Origin: Hyphomicrobiales bacterium
GTDB taxonomy: Bacteria > Pseudomonadota > Alphaproteobacteria > Rhizobiales > Devosiaceae
Length of the DNA stretch: 64,000 nucleotides
Reading direction: 5' to 3'
NCBI GenBank assembly: GCA_004144345.1
Contig: SEEL01000015.1
Span: 1-64,000 of the forward strand
The position numbers were made by a program, and so were the translations under genes. Positions 8,314 through 17,044 of this stretch are shown here, piece after piece. A model generated the notes under the pieces. It was given only the letters and a program-made list of their open reading frames with translations, was not told where the DNA came from and did no database searches. The number at the start of each line of letters is the position of its first letter. The stretch's first letter is position 1.

Positions 8314-8847
8314 TTATGCGGTTTCGCCGGGCTGGCGACGGTTGAGGAAGCGCGGACGGCGCTCCACTTCATGGCCGACGCGGCGGCGGGCAACGTTGGC
8401 CCCGAGGGCAACGCCGGAAACCTGCTGGCTGTAGGGCAGCATCGAGCCGTCACCGGCCTTGATGTAGAGCGGCAGGCGGAGCTTCTTGCCCCAGTTCTGC
8501 CATTCGGCGACGACGCTGCCGTTGCCGGATTCCTCGAACACCTTGTAGTTGAGTTCCGGGTCACCGTGGACCAGCTCAATACTGCTGCTCAGCACGCCTT
8601 CTTCGGTAATCGACGTGCCGACGGCGACGCCGATATACTCTGTCACCGGCACCTTGATCTTGATGGCGACGCCCGATTTTTCGAGCTGCCGGCGCACCGT
8701 CACAGTCTTAACCGGTTCCTTTGGGCCATTGTCGTTAGCCGGACCGAACTGCTTGGCCGTGAAGGGAGCGCCAGCAAGCTGTGCAGCGCTCCGCATTCCG
8801 AACATTACGACGACGGACGATCCTTCGATCCCCACGTGCTGACCCAT
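8314..8847 (-). CDS. DUF6101-family protein
   Basis: A 177-residue soluble protein. The stretch IKIKVPVTEYIGVAVG, the segment VAEWQNWGKKLRLPL and a basic C-terminus rich in RR pairs match my memory of DUF6101, an uncharacterised Rhizobiales family. The function is unknown. ATG 8847 is chosen over TTG 8868 because AGGAAGG lies 9 nt before it. It diverges from the cysQ-like gene across a 409-nt spacer holding two inverted repeats. No catalytic motif or membrane segment is apparent. Confidence 0.75.
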   Translation of the reverse strand: MGQHVGIEGSSVVVMFGMRSAAQLAGAPFTAKQFGPANDNGPKEPVKTVTVRRQLEKSGVAIKIKVPVTEYIGVAVGTSITEEGVLSSSIELVHGDPELNYKVFEESGNGSVVAEWQNWGKKLRLPLYIKAGDGSMLPYSQQVSGVALGANVARRRVGHEVERRPRFLNRRQPGETA

Positions 8848-9256
8848 TTGTAGTGGCCTTCCTGTCAACCCCGAGAGCTTTTGTTTTTGTGCCCTCTTCT
8901 TATGCCCCCAATCTACCCGCTCGCCTTTCCGGTCGGCTTAAGAGATTGGGTTAAGTTTAGGTAGTTTTCGGCAGGGTTTACGGCATCTGACCAGCTGTAA
9001 TAAGCGGTTAAGCACGCAGCTTCAGCTTTCGTTCAACCGATTGAAACTTCATGGTTTTCAGGCCTCACAACGGATCATCGCGCAGGTCGGCGCCTGTTAT
9101 AGAACGATGGTCTATAAGGTTCGGCAAAGAAGTTCGCCGAAGTGCCGTCCGGCGCTCATAATTCGTTCACCGTGCGGCGAGCGGCAGGCATGAAAGCGGT
9201 TGCGCTGGTCAAGCGCCGCAGTTGCGCCTAGAAGGCACGCGAAATCCGCGAAAGAC
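8848..9256. other. Non-coding spacer with two inverted repeats
   Basis: No convincing ORF is present in 409 nt. TTATAGA-N7-TCTATAA (9097-9117) and TTCGGC-N10-GCCGAA (9120-9141) lie next to each other. The sequence around 8930-9060 is AT-richer than its surroundings and probably contains the divergent promoters. Two TTAA boxes at 8938 and 8951 are 9 nt apart, which does not fit the CtrA spacing. Confidence 0.55.
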
Positions 9257-10096
9257 ATGGCCGACACACTTCCCAGCTACCAAGAAGATCTCGAACTGCT
9301 CCGCACCGCAGCGGTGACGGCGGGGATCATCGCGTCGAGTTATTTCCGCCGGGACCTCAAGACCTGGACGAAGGAAAACGCCTCGCCGGTGAGCGAGGCC
9401 GATATCGTGCTCGACAAGTTCCTGCATTCGGCGCTGACGACGGCGCGGCCGGACTATGGCTGGCTGAGCGAAGAGAGCCCCGACGATCTCTCGCGGCTCA
9501 ACTACCCCCGGACCTTTGTGGTGGACCCGATCGACGGCACGCGCGGCTTTATCCGCGGCGAAGACAGCTGGACGGTGTCGCTGGCCGTGGTCGAAAACGG
9601 CCGGTCGATCGCCGGCGTGGTGTTCGCGCCGGCGCGGGACGAAATGTATGACGGCTACCTGGGCGGCGGGGCGCGGCTCAATGGCCAGCCGATCGCCCGG
9701 CGGGTGCCGCCGGACCGGCATGCGCCGCTTATCCCGGCGCCGGGGGCGGTGCATCAGGAATTGCAGGCGGCTGGGCTCGATTACTCGCGTGGGCCGTTCT
9801 ACCCCTCGCTGGCCTACCGGCTGGTGCAGATCACGACCGGCAAGCTCGACGCGACCGTGGTGCGGCGGGGCTCGCAGGACTGGGATCTGGCCGGTGCGGC
9901 GGCGATCCTTGCCGAATGCGGTATCGGCTTCGAGGATGCCTGTTTCGGCGCCCTCACCTTCAACAAGGCAGATGTGCGCCACGGGGCGCTTGCCGCCTTT
10001 GCCCAGGGTTCGCTAAGAGAGGCGCTGCGCGGCGCCCTACTAAAGGTGTATGGCTGCCCCGAGCCGCAACAGGATCTGGAACGGAAAACGACGTGA
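9257..10096 (+). CDS. cysQ: Inositol monophosphatase-family / 3'(2'),5'-bisphosphate nucleotidase (CysQ-like)
   Basis: A 279-residue Mg-dependent, Li-sensitive-type phosphatase. The metal-site motifs are EES (72-74), DPIDGTRGF (90-98) and, near residue 207, QDWDLAGAAAIL. CysQ hydrolyses 3'-phosphoadenosine 5'-phosphate from sulfate assimilation, while relatives act on inositol or histidinol phosphates. The CysQ assignment rests partly on the DUF4170 neighbour. ATG 9257 is the first start that fits the family. The stop overlaps the next start by 4 nt (GTGA), indicating translational coupling. Confidence 0.82.
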   Translation: MADTLPSYQEDLELLRTAAVTAGIIASSYFRRDLKTWTKENASPVSEADIVLDKFLHSALTTARPDYGWLSEESPDDLSRLNYPRTFVVDPIDGTRGFIRGEDSWTVSLAVVENGRSIAGVVFAPARDEMYDGYLGGGARLNGQPIARRVPPDRHAPLIPAPGAVHQELQAAGLDYSRGPFYPSLAYRLVQITTGKLDATVVRRGSQDWDLAGAAAILAECGIGFEDACFGALTFNKADVRHGALAAFAQGSLREALRGALLKVYGCPEPQQDLERKTT

Positions 10097-10338
10097 AAAC
10101 GCCGAAGCAAGCCCCGAAACAATTGCTCCACCTGGTGATTGGTGGCGAACTCGAGAGCATCGAGGGACTGACCTTCAAGGATCTGAGCAAGGTCGATCTC
10201 GTCGGCGTCTACCCGAACTATGCCGAGGCCGCCGCGGTTTGGAAGTCCAAGGCGCAGCAGACCGTCGACAGCGCGCAGACGCGCTATTTCGTGGTGCATC
10301 TGCACCGCCTGCTCGACCCTGAAACCGACACCGAGTGA
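10093..10338 (+). CDS. DUF4170 small protein
   Basis: An 81-residue protein matching the DUF4170 pattern: LHLVIGGEL near the N-terminus, a VDLVGVYPNYAEAAAVWKSKAQ centre and a RYFVVHLHRLLDP end. It is predicted to form a compact alpha/beta fold. The family is alphaproteobacterial and uncharacterised. Its GTG start overlaps the cysQ stop by 4 nt, and its own stop overlaps the next GTG in the same way, so all three genes are probably co-translated. A role in lipid A or envelope lipid metabolism is inferred only from neighbours. Confidence 0.85.
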   Translation: MKTPKQAPKQLLHLVIGGELESIEGLTFKDLSKVDLVGVYPNYAEAAAVWKSKAQQTVDSAQTRYFVVHLHRLLDPETDTE

Positions 10339-11069
10339 CGGACACTACGCCGGTTCCCCCGACGAAGTGGATCGACCGGCCCGGCGTGCGCCGGTTCATC
10401 GGTACATGGCTGATCGGCAGCTACATCAAATTCGTGCGCGCCACGTCGCGCGTCGTCGCCGACCCGCCGGATTTCTGGGAGGCGGTGCAGAAGGACCATT
10501 GGCCCGCCATCGCGGTGAGCTGGCATGGCCAATCGAACCTCGCCTATGTGGTGATGCCCGACCCGAGCCAGGTGGCGCTGCTGATCTCGATGCATCCTGA
10601 CGGGATGATGATGGGCGCGATGGCGAGATCGCTCGGCTACCAGGTGGTCGAGGGTTCAGGCGCCAGCGAGCGGCAGTCGCACGGGACCGGTGGCCTGACA
10701 GCGTTCCGCAACATGCTGAAGGTCCTCAAGAGCGGCTCGACGCTGTTCGCGACGGCCGACATTCCGCCCGAGCCCGGCCGCAATGTGTCGCTGGGGATGA
10801 TCGCGCTGGCGCGGCGCACCGGCCGGCCGGTCTATGCGATCGCCACCGCCACCTCGCGGCGAAAAATCCTCGACCGGGTGTGGGACAAGATGCAGCTCAA
10901 CTTCCCATTCTCGACCATCGCCTTTGCCTGCGAAGGGCCGTTCTACATGAACGATGCCGCGGTGACGGATGAGGCCTATGCGGCAAACCTCGCCGCGAGC
11001 CTCGATCGGGTGCTGGCGAAGGCGTTCGATATGGCGGATGGGAAGGCTGTGCCGGGGCAGCCCGCATAG
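10335..11069 (+). CDS. DUF374 lysophospholipid acyltransferase-like protein
   Basis: A 244-residue protein related to the DUF374 branch of lipid acyltransferases. The WHGQSN block, SMHPDGMMMG, the VVEGSGASERQSHGTGGLTAF stretch and FATADIPPEPGRNVSLG match the conserved segments, although the usual DGP-x-GP has become DIPPEPGR. One hydrophobic N-terminal segment may anchor it to the membrane. It probably transfers or remodels acyl groups on an envelope lipid; the substrate is unknown. GTG 10335 overlaps the DUF4170 stop. A family A repeat follows, then a convergent gene. Confidence 0.8.
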   Translation: MTDTTPVPPTKWIDRPGVRRFIGTWLIGSYIKFVRATSRVVADPPDFWEAVQKDHWPAIAVSWHGQSNLAYVVMPDPSQVALLISMHPDGMMMGAMARSLGYQVVEGSGASERQSHGTGGLTAFRNMLKVLKSGSTLFATADIPPEPGRNVSLGMIALARRTGRPVYAIATATSRRKILDRVWDKMQLNFPFSTIAFACEGPFYMNDAAVTDEAYAANLAASLDRVLAKAFDMADGKAVPGQPA

Positions 11070-11093
11070 CCGATTTCGGTGGTTGCTGCCCGC

Positions 11094-11142
11094 CCCACCC
11101 ACCAGCTTCGCTGGTCCCCCCTCCCCGATGGGGAGGGATGAG
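11094..11142. repeat. Palindromic intergenic repeat, family A
   Basis: An ACCAGC/GCTGGT hairpin with a TTCG loop and a CTCCCC/GGGGAG hairpin are joined by the GGTCCCCCTCCCC core. The layout matches 1-49 and the copy inside mutL (19942-19990). It lies between two convergent genes and might also act as a terminator. Confidence 0.7.
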
Positions 11143-11177
11143 CTCCACTCAAGGTGCTGCACGTCCGGACTGCAGGC

Positions 11178-12296
11178 TTAGCGCGACAGATCTTCGATGA
11201 TTGCGGGGATGGCGCCGGAGGGGCCGATGCGGTCGCGGCCGAGGGCGCCGCGGCGTTTGCGGTCGGCATCGTCGGCGAGGAGGCGGGCGAGTTCGGCGGC
11301 CAGCGCTTCGGGCGTGCGCTCGGTGACGATGCGGCTGTCGCCGGTGAGCGCAGCGATGCGTTTGCGGCGGGTTTCGCGCGCATCTTCGGCGAGGAACGAC
11401 ACGACAGGCTTGCCGAGGCCGAGCGATTGCAGATTGGCGGTGCCGCCCTGCCCCAGAACGATATCGGACGCAGCGATGACGGCGCCGAGGGAGCCGGTGG
11501 TCAGCTGGATGGCGACGCGGCCGTCGCTGAGGGTGCCAAGGTCGCCGTCGCGGCCATTGCCTGATGTGAGGCGGGCGCCGGCGAGGCCATCAAGTTCGGC
11601 CGTATCGCCGGCGCGGGCGAGGACCGCGAACACGTCGACGCCCTCAATGCCGGGCACGCGCTGCAAAGCGGCGAGCTGCAGCGCGAGATTGTCCTTCATA
11701 GCGGCGCGGCTGCCGGGCAGCACGGCGATGGCCTTGGCGTTGCGGCGGCGCGACTGCGCGTTGTAGGGGCCGGTGACGATCGTATCCATCATCACATTGC
11801 CGGCGAAGCGCGCATTGATGCGGGCCTTCTGCAATTGCTCGGCGAGGATGGGGTCGCGGGTGAGCACGAGTTCGGCCGTGCGCTTCAGCAGCCAGCGCTC
11901 CAGGTTGGAATACTCGTTGGCGTAGCCGGATTTGTAGACGTCGAGATAGATGCGGGCGCGATTGCCGCTCCACCAGCACATGACGACGCCGAGCAGATCG
12001 CCCACGACTAGAATGGCGTCGTAGCTTTTCGCCTCGCCGCGCATGAAGCGCATGGCGGGGCCGATGCCGAAGCCGGCAATGGCATCACGCAGCAACGAGC
12101 CCTGGCGGCGCTGGCCTTCGCTGGGTAGATGGCGGCGGGGGCCGACGATTGGGCAGACACCGGCATAGGCCTTGCCGTCACCGAGCGTCGGATAGGCGGC
12201 GGCTTCTATTGTCTTGGGCAGGCGGCGGATGATCTCGGCGGCAATGGAGTCCTCGCCATGGCCGTTGGAGATGACGAGGAGCTTTGCTACCGCCAC
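11178..12296 (-). CDS. Lipid-A-disaccharide synthase-related glycosyltransferase
   Basis: A 372-residue GT-B-type protein starting LLVISNGHGEDSIAAEI and containing AVLPGSRAAMKDNLALQL and VLGQGGTANLQSLGLGKPVVSF, the nucleotide-sugar-binding side of the fold. It resembles the group annotated as lipid-A-disaccharide synthase related, which is distinct from true LpxB. No transmembrane segment is evident. The acceptor is unknown. The GTG start follows the DUF2093 stop with no gap (TAAGTG), so the two are translationally linked. Proximity to a DUF374 acyltransferase gene suggests envelope lipid glycosylation, but this is inference. Confidence 0.75.
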   Translation of the reverse strand: MAVAKLLVISNGHGEDSIAAEIIRRLPKTIEAAAYPTLGDGKAYAGVCPIVGPRRHLPSEGQRRQGSLLRDAIAGFGIGPAMRFMRGEAKSYDAILVVGDLLGVVMCWWSGNRARIYLDVYKSGYANEYSNLERWLLKRTAELVLTRDPILAEQLQKARINARFAGNVMMDTIVTGPYNAQSRRRNAKAIAVLPGSRAAMKDNLALQLAALQRVPGIEGVDVFAVLARAGDTAELDGLAGARLTSGNGRDGDLGTLSDGRVAIQLTTGSLGAVIAASDIVLGQGGTANLQSLGLGKPVVSFLAEDARETRRKRIAALTGDSRIVTERTPEALAAELARLLADDADRKRRGALGRDRIGPSGAIPAIIEDLSR

Positions 12297-12521
12297 TTAT
12301 TTGCCGGAGAGGCCGTGGCGCTTATAGGCCTCGAGGGCCGCGTCGGCGTCGGCATAGGGCTCCTGCCGGTCGACATTCCAGTACATCAGCTCGTCGACGG
12401 GAATGGGCTTGCCGGTGACGGCGCAGCGCACGAAGCTGCCCGGGCGCACCACGACATAGTCGCCATCGAGATAGCGGATGATCGCTTCGGACGGGGTGAA
12501 ACTCTTGTCGTAGCTGTTCAT
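12297..12521 (-). CDS. DUF2093 small protein
   Basis: A 74-residue protein with the DUF2093 pattern: EAIIRYLDGDYVVVRPGSF, RCAVTGKPIP and YWNVDRQEPYADADAA. One cysteine lies in the CAVTG block. The family is small, alphaproteobacterial and uncharacterised. It often sits near lipid A genes or xseA, as here. ATG 12521 follows GAAGAAG. It immediately precedes the LpxB-related gene with no intergenic base and lies 79 nt downstream of xseA. Confidence 0.85.
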   Translation of the reverse strand: MNSYDKSFTPSEAIIRYLDGDYVVVRPGSFVRCAVTGKPIPVDELMYWNVDRQEPYADADAALEAYKRHGLSGK

Positions 12522-12600
12522 CTTCTTCGTGGTGCCATTCCGCAGAGCGCAGATATAGGCCGAAATCCCGCTGCTGCAAACCGGGGGCCCGCCGTTGCGG

Positions 12601-14151
12601 CTAGAACAGGCTGGTCTGGCCGTTGTCGTCCCTGGGCGGCTTGGGCTTCTTGCGCTGGGCGGGGGCGCCCGAGACATTGGCGCCGAAGCTGCCATCGGCC
12701 ACGTCGACGACAAGGCTCTGGCCGGGACGCACGGTGTCCTTGCTGCGGATGATGTGGCCGGAATCGCCGTCGGTGATCAGGGCGAAGCCGCGATCAAGGA
12801 TGCGGCGGTAGCTCAGCGATTCGACCAGCTTCCACACGGTGGCGAGGCGCTCGCTGCCCTGCGACAGGATGCGGCGATAGGCCGGCTCGAGCCGTTCGGC
12901 CTGCGGCGCAAATTGCGCGCGGGCGTGGCGGATGTCGGTGCGCAGCGCATTGGGCGTCAGCTGCGCGGCGGCCTTGTCGTAGGCGGCGCGGCGCTGTTCG
13001 AGATAACGGGCGATGCCCGAGGTGCTGCGGCGGCCGGTGTCGGCGAGGCGCTGCTGCATGACGCTGACGCGCTGGCCGACGATGGAGGGCTGGAGCTTGG
13101 TGGCCGAGCGGGTGAGCGCGAGGCGCTTGCCCTGGCCGAGATGGCGCAGCGAGGCGGAGAGCTCGCTGTCGGCCTTGTCGAGGCGCTGGCGGGCGATGCT
13201 GAGGAGATCAAGCGGACGCGGCAATTGGCCGGCGGCGGCGCGCAACCGGTCGCGGCTCGACATCAGTTGGCGGCGGACGACATTGCGGGTGCGGGCGCCC
13301 TGGTCGTCGACATAGGCGATGAGTTCGGCGCGTACCGGCACGGCGGCTTCGGCGGCGGCGGTGGGCGTCGGGGCGCGATGGTCGGCGGCGAAATCGACGA
13401 GGGTGGTGTCGGTCTCGTGGCCCACGCCGGAGATGACCGGGATGCGGCTCGCGGCGACGGCGCGGACCACGGCTTCCTCGTTGAAGCACCAGAGGTCTTC
13501 GATGGAGCCGCCGCCGCGCGCCACGATGAGGAGATCCGGGCGCGGCACCGGGCCATCGGGCGTCAGGGCGTTGAAGCCCAGCACGGCGTTGGCGATCTCG
13601 GCGGCGGCGGTGTCGCCCTGGACGCGGACGGGCCAGACGATGACGCGGCTGGGGAAGCGGTCATCGAGGCGATGGAGGATGTCGCGGATGACCGCGCCGG
13701 TGGGCGAGGTGACGACGCCGATGATGCGCGGCAAATAGGGCAGCTTCTGCTTGCGCTCGGCGGCGAACAGGCCCTCGGCGGCGAGCTTCTTGCGGCGCTC
13801 CTCGAGCAGCGCCATCAGCGCGCCGGCGCCGGCCGGTTCGATCTGCTCGATGACGATCTGGTATTTCGAGGATTTCGGGAAGGTGGTCAGCCGCCCGGTG
13901 GCGATGATCTCCATCCCCTCCTCCGGCTTGAAGCGGAGGCGCGGCCACGTAGTCTTCCAGACGACGGCATCGATCGAGGCAGCATCGTCCTTGAGGGTGA
14001 AATAGGCGTGGCCGGAGGAATGCTGGCCGCGATAGCCGGAAATCTCGCCGCGCACCCGCACGAAGCCGAATTCGTCCTCGACGGCGCGCTTGACCGCCAT
14101 CGCCAGTTCGGAAACGGAAAATTCGTGCGCGTTTGAGGCGGGCGGCTGCAT
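12601..14151 (-). CDS. xseA: Exodeoxyribonuclease VII large subunit
   Basis: A 516-residue large subunit of the nuclease that degrades single-stranded DNA. An N-terminal OB-fold (about 10-105, EFSVSELAMAVKRAVEDEF and GEISGYRG) is followed by the catalytic domain with PYLPRIIGVVTSPTGAVIRDI, ARGGGSIEDLWCFNEE and SGVGHETDTTLVDFAAD, then a long coiled-coil region. ATG 14151 is where homology begins; the longer frame to 14304 is unrelated. It diverges from purD. The small subunit XseB is not in this window. Confidence 0.95.
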   Translation of the reverse strand: MQPPASNAHEFSVSELAMAVKRAVEDEFGFVRVRGEISGYRGQHSSGHAYFTLKDDAASIDAVVWKTTWPRLRFKPEEGMEIIATGRLTTFPKSSKYQIVIEQIEPAGAGALMALLEERRKKLAAEGLFAAERKQKLPYLPRIIGVVTSPTGAVIRDILHRLDDRFPSRVIVWPVRVQGDTAAAEIANAVLGFNALTPDGPVPRPDLLIVARGGGSIEDLWCFNEEAVVRAVAASRIPVISGVGHETDTTLVDFAADHRAPTPTAAAEAAVPVRAELIAYVDDQGARTRNVVRRQLMSSRDRLRAAAGQLPRPLDLLSIARQRLDKADSELSASLRHLGQGKRLALTRSATKLQPSIVGQRVSVMQQRLADTGRRSTSGIARYLEQRRAAYDKAAAQLTPNALRTDIRHARAQFAPQAERLEPAYRRILSQGSERLATVWKLVESLSYRRILDRGFALITDGDSGHIIRSKDTVRPGQSLVVDVADGSFGANVSGAPAQRKKPKPPRDDNGQTSLF

Positions 14152-14255
14152 GGAGCACAGGTGCGACAGTCCGACGGGCGGGTCAAGGGCGGCGGCGGGG
14201 TGACGCTCGGGCCCGCCTTGTGTAAGACGACCGGGAACGGGGGGTCGGAGGCACG

Positions 14256-15545
14256 ATGCGGGTTCTGGTGGTCGGGTCGGGCGGGCGCGAACATGCGCTG
14301 GCATGGAAACTGGCGCAGTCGGCGCGGCTGACGGAGCTGTTCGTCGCCCCCGGCAATGGCGGCACCGCGAAGGTGGCGACCAACCTTGCCTGCGACATCA
14401 CCGACAATGAGGCCGTGGTGGCGCTGGCGAGGGCGCACCAGATCGACTTCGTGGTGGTCGGGCCCGATGCGCAGGTGGTGCAGGGGCTGGGCGACGCGGT
14501 ACGCGCGGCCGGGATCGACTGCTTCTGCCCGAGCGCGGCAGCGGGGCAGCTTGAGGGTTCGAAGAGCTTTACCAAGGCGCTGTGCGACGAGATGGGCATT
14601 CCCACCGCCGCCTATCGCCGGTTCGAGACGCTGCATCCGGCGATCGAATATGTGCGCGGCCACAAACTGCCGGTGGTGATCAAGGCGGACGGGCTGGCGC
14701 TCGGCAAGGGCGTGACGGTGGCGACGACGCTCAACGACGCGATCCATGCGGTGACCGATTGCTTCGGCGGCACGTTCGGCGCGGCCGGCGCCTCGGTGGT
14801 GATCGAGGATTTCCTCGAGGGCGAGGAAGCGAGCTTTTTCGTCCTGTGCGACGGCGAGACCTATCTGCCGCTGGCGACGGCGCAGGACCATAAGCGGGCG
14901 TTCGATGGGGACATGGGCCCGAATACGGGTGGCATGGGCGCCTATTCGCCGGCCCCCGTGATGACGCCCGAACTGGTGCAGCGGACGCTGAGCGAGATCA
15001 TCGAGCCGACGGTGCGCGGCATGAAGGCCCGCGGCACACCCTATCAGGGGGTGCTCTATGCCGGGCTGATGCTGACGGCGAGCGGGCCGCAACTGATCGA
15101 ATACAATGCGCGGTTCGGCGATCCGGAGACGCAGGTGCTGATGCCGCGGCTGAAGTCGGATCTGCTGGAACTGCTGCTCGCGACAGCGACGGGCAAGCTC
15201 GCCGGCGTCGAGGCCGAATGGCGCGACGAGACGGCGCTGACGGTGGTAATGGCCACCAATGGCTACCCCGGAAGCTACGGAAAAGGCAGCGAAATCCGCG
15301 GTGCGGACACGCTCGATGGCGACGATCTGATCGTCTTCCATGCCGGCACGAAGCGCGAGGGCGAGCAGTTGCTGGCCAATGGCGGGCGGGTGCTGAACGT
15401 CACCGCGCTCGGGCCTTCGGTGGCGGCCGCCAAGCAAACGGCAGATGAGGCGGTGAGCCAGATCGACTGGCCGGAAGGTTTCCACCGTAACGATATTGGC
15501 TGGCGCGAAGTGCTGCGTGAACTAAACGCGCGTCTCGACCGTTAG
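14256..15545 (+). CDS. purD: Phosphoribosylamine-glycine ligase (GAR synthetase)
   Basis: Catalyses the second step of de novo purine synthesis, ATP-dependent ligation of glycine to 5-phosphoribosylamine. The 429-residue length is usual. The N-terminus MRVLVVGSGGREHALAWKL, the ATP-grasp domain (KADGLALGKGV, EDFLEGEEASFF), DHKRAFDGDMGPNTGGMGAYSP and YNARFGDPETQ are all canonical. ATG 14256 follows GGAGG. It diverges from xseA. Confidence 0.97.
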   Translation: MRVLVVGSGGREHALAWKLAQSARLTELFVAPGNGGTAKVATNLACDITDNEAVVALARAHQIDFVVVGPDAQVVQGLGDAVRAAGIDCFCPSAAAGQLEGSKSFTKALCDEMGIPTAAYRRFETLHPAIEYVRGHKLPVVIKADGLALGKGVTVATTLNDAIHAVTDCFGGTFGAAGASVVIEDFLEGEEASFFVLCDGETYLPLATAQDHKRAFDGDMGPNTGGMGAYSPAPVMTPELVQRTLSEIIEPTVRGMKARGTPYQGVLYAGLMLTASGPQLIEYNARFGDPETQVLMPRLKSDLLELLLATATGKLAGVEAEWRDETALTVVMATNGYPGSYGKGSEIRGADTLDGDDLIVFHAGTKREGEQLLANGGRVLNVTALGPSVAAAKQTADEAVSQIDWPEGFHRNDIGWREVLRELNARLDR

Positions 15546-15617
15546 TTAACTATCCGCCTTCACCGGTTCACCGTGGAAGGTCTTATCAACCTTCCGGGCG
15601 CAGCCTATGTCGTTATC

Positions 15618-16601
15618 ATGGCTCAGAACCTCTCGTCACGTGAGGCCGAACTGATCCCCATCGTGCAGCGGGGACAGGAGCTGATTGACCGGTTGAAGGC
15701 CGGCGGCGGCATTCCCCCCATCATGCGTCCCGAAGCCGGCTCGATGCCGCGCATCGGCGTGGCGCTGGGCGGCGGTTCGGCGCGGGGGCTGACGCATATC
15801 CCGTTTATCGAGGCGATGGACGAACTGGGGCTGAAGCCCGCGAGCATTGCCGGCACCTCGATCGGGGCGCTGATCGGCGCGGGCTGGGCCAACGGGATGA
15901 GCGGCAAGGAATTACGCGACCATTCGCTGAGCGTGCTGGGCACGATGCGGATCATCGCCGCGCGGCTGTGGGGCGCGCAGATCCGCAATCTGGGCGGGCT
16001 GCTGCAGAACGGCTTCAACATGCAGCTCGATGCGATGCGCGTGGTGGATGCGTTCCTGCCCGAGCCCTTCCCCGACCATTTCGCGGAGTTGCAGATCCCG
16101 CTCTATGTGGTGGCCACCGATTTCCAGTCCTGGCACCAGGCGGTGTTCAACGAGGGATTGATGAAGCCGGCGATTGCCGGGTCGATCGCCATCCCGTCGC
16201 TGTTCAAGCCGGTGCGCTATGCCAACCATCTGCTGGTGGATGGCGGCGTGGTGAACCCGCTGCCGCTCGACCAGGCGTCGGACACCGATATCCTCGTCGG
16301 CATCGATGTGAATGGCGACCCGAGCGAGGCCTTGGCGCGGGACGAGTTCCGGGCGCTCGATGTGTGGTTCGGCTCGGCGCAGATCATGATGCATTCGCTG
16401 ACGGCGCATATGATGGCAGCCTACCCGCCCGATGTTTATGCGCGGCCGCATCTGAGCTCGTTCGGCGCGCTGGAGTTCTGGCGGGTGAAGGAAATCCTCG
16501 AATACGCCGACCGGGAGAAGGACAGCTTCAAGCGCAATCTGTCGCGCAAGGTGGAGCAGTTCATCAGCAAGTCGGGCGAGATCACGCGCGCCGGCGACTA
16601 G
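15618..16601 (+). CDS. Patatin-like phospholipase (RssA/NTE group)
   Basis: A 327-residue serine lipase-like protein. An oxyanion-hole motif GGGSARG (51-57), nucleophile elbow GTSIG with Ser81 (79-83) and DGG in LLVDGGVVNPLP give the Ser-Asp dyad of patatins. It probably hydrolyses phospholipids or lysophospholipids at the membrane. The start is uncertain: ATG 15618 has no clear ribosome-binding site, and an in-frame GTG at 15573 is possible. It converges with tadA, almost touching it (16601 against 16598, a 4-nt overlap of ends). Confidence 0.85.
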   Translation: MAQNLSSREAELIPIVQRGQELIDRLKAGGGIPPIMRPEAGSMPRIGVALGGGSARGLTHIPFIEAMDELGLKPASIAGTSIGALIGAGWANGMSGKELRDHSLSVLGTMRIIAARLWGAQIRNLGGLLQNGFNMQLDAMRVVDAFLPEPFPDHFAELQIPLYVVATDFQSWHQAVFNEGLMKPAIAGSIAIPSLFKPVRYANHLLVDGGVVNPLPLDQASDTDILVGIDVNGDPSEALARDEFRALDVWFGSAQIMMHSLTAHMMAAYPPDVYARPHLSSFGALEFWRVKEILEYADREKDSFKRNLSRKVEQFISKSGEITRAGD

Positions 16602-17044
16602 TCGCGCAGGCCCGCGAAAAAACTCTTCAACAGTTCCGCCGAACGCGTCTCGCCGATGCCCGATACGATCTCGGGCCGGTGATGGCAATTGGGGCTCTGG
16701 AACAGCCGCACGCCATTGTCCACGGCACCGGCCTTGGCATCGGCAGCCGCATAGACGACGCGCCGCAAGCGGACATGGGCGATGGCGCCGGCGCACATGG
16801 CGCAGGGCTCGAGCGTCACATAGAGGTCGCAGCCATCGAGCCGGCCGGAACCGCGCTTGGCCAGTGCCGCGCGGATGGCGAGGAATTCAGCATGAGCGGT
16901 GGGGTCGTTGCGTTCGCGCATGCGATTGCGCTCGGCAGCGAGGATCTCGCCATTCTCGACGATCACCGCGCCGACCGGCGCCTCGCCGGCAGCGGCAGAG
17001 GCGGCAGCCAGATCGAGGGCCATGTCCATCGGTGTCTGCGTCAT
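16598..17044 (-). CDS. tadA: tRNA-specific adenosine deaminase
   Basis: A 148-residue zinc enzyme that converts A34 to inosine in tRNA-Arg(ACG). The zinc and catalytic motif HAE (His51, Glu53) and PCAMC (Cys81, Cys84) are intact, followed by LRRVVYAA. The start ATG overlaps the stop of the upstream hydrolase gene by 4 nt (ATGA). The longer upstream frame is only a shadow of that gene. Confidence 0.94.
   Translation of the reverse strand: MTQTPMDMALDLAAASAAAGEAPVGAVIVENGEILAAERNRMRERNDPTAHAEFLAIRAALAKRGSGRLDGCDLYVTLEPCAMCAGAIAHVRLRRVVYAAADAKAGAVDNGVRLFQSPNCHHRPEIVSGIGETRSAELLKSFFAGLRD

Noticed and set aside
8938..8954. Possible CtrA-binding site (two TTAA boxes)
   Set aside because: The boxes are 9 nt apart, while CtrA sites need 7 nt; the flanking bases also do not fit.
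12522..12713. Longer version of the DUF2093 gene
   Set aside because: The extra N-terminus is an out-of-family shadow of xseA; ATG 12521 has a ribosome site and fits the family length.
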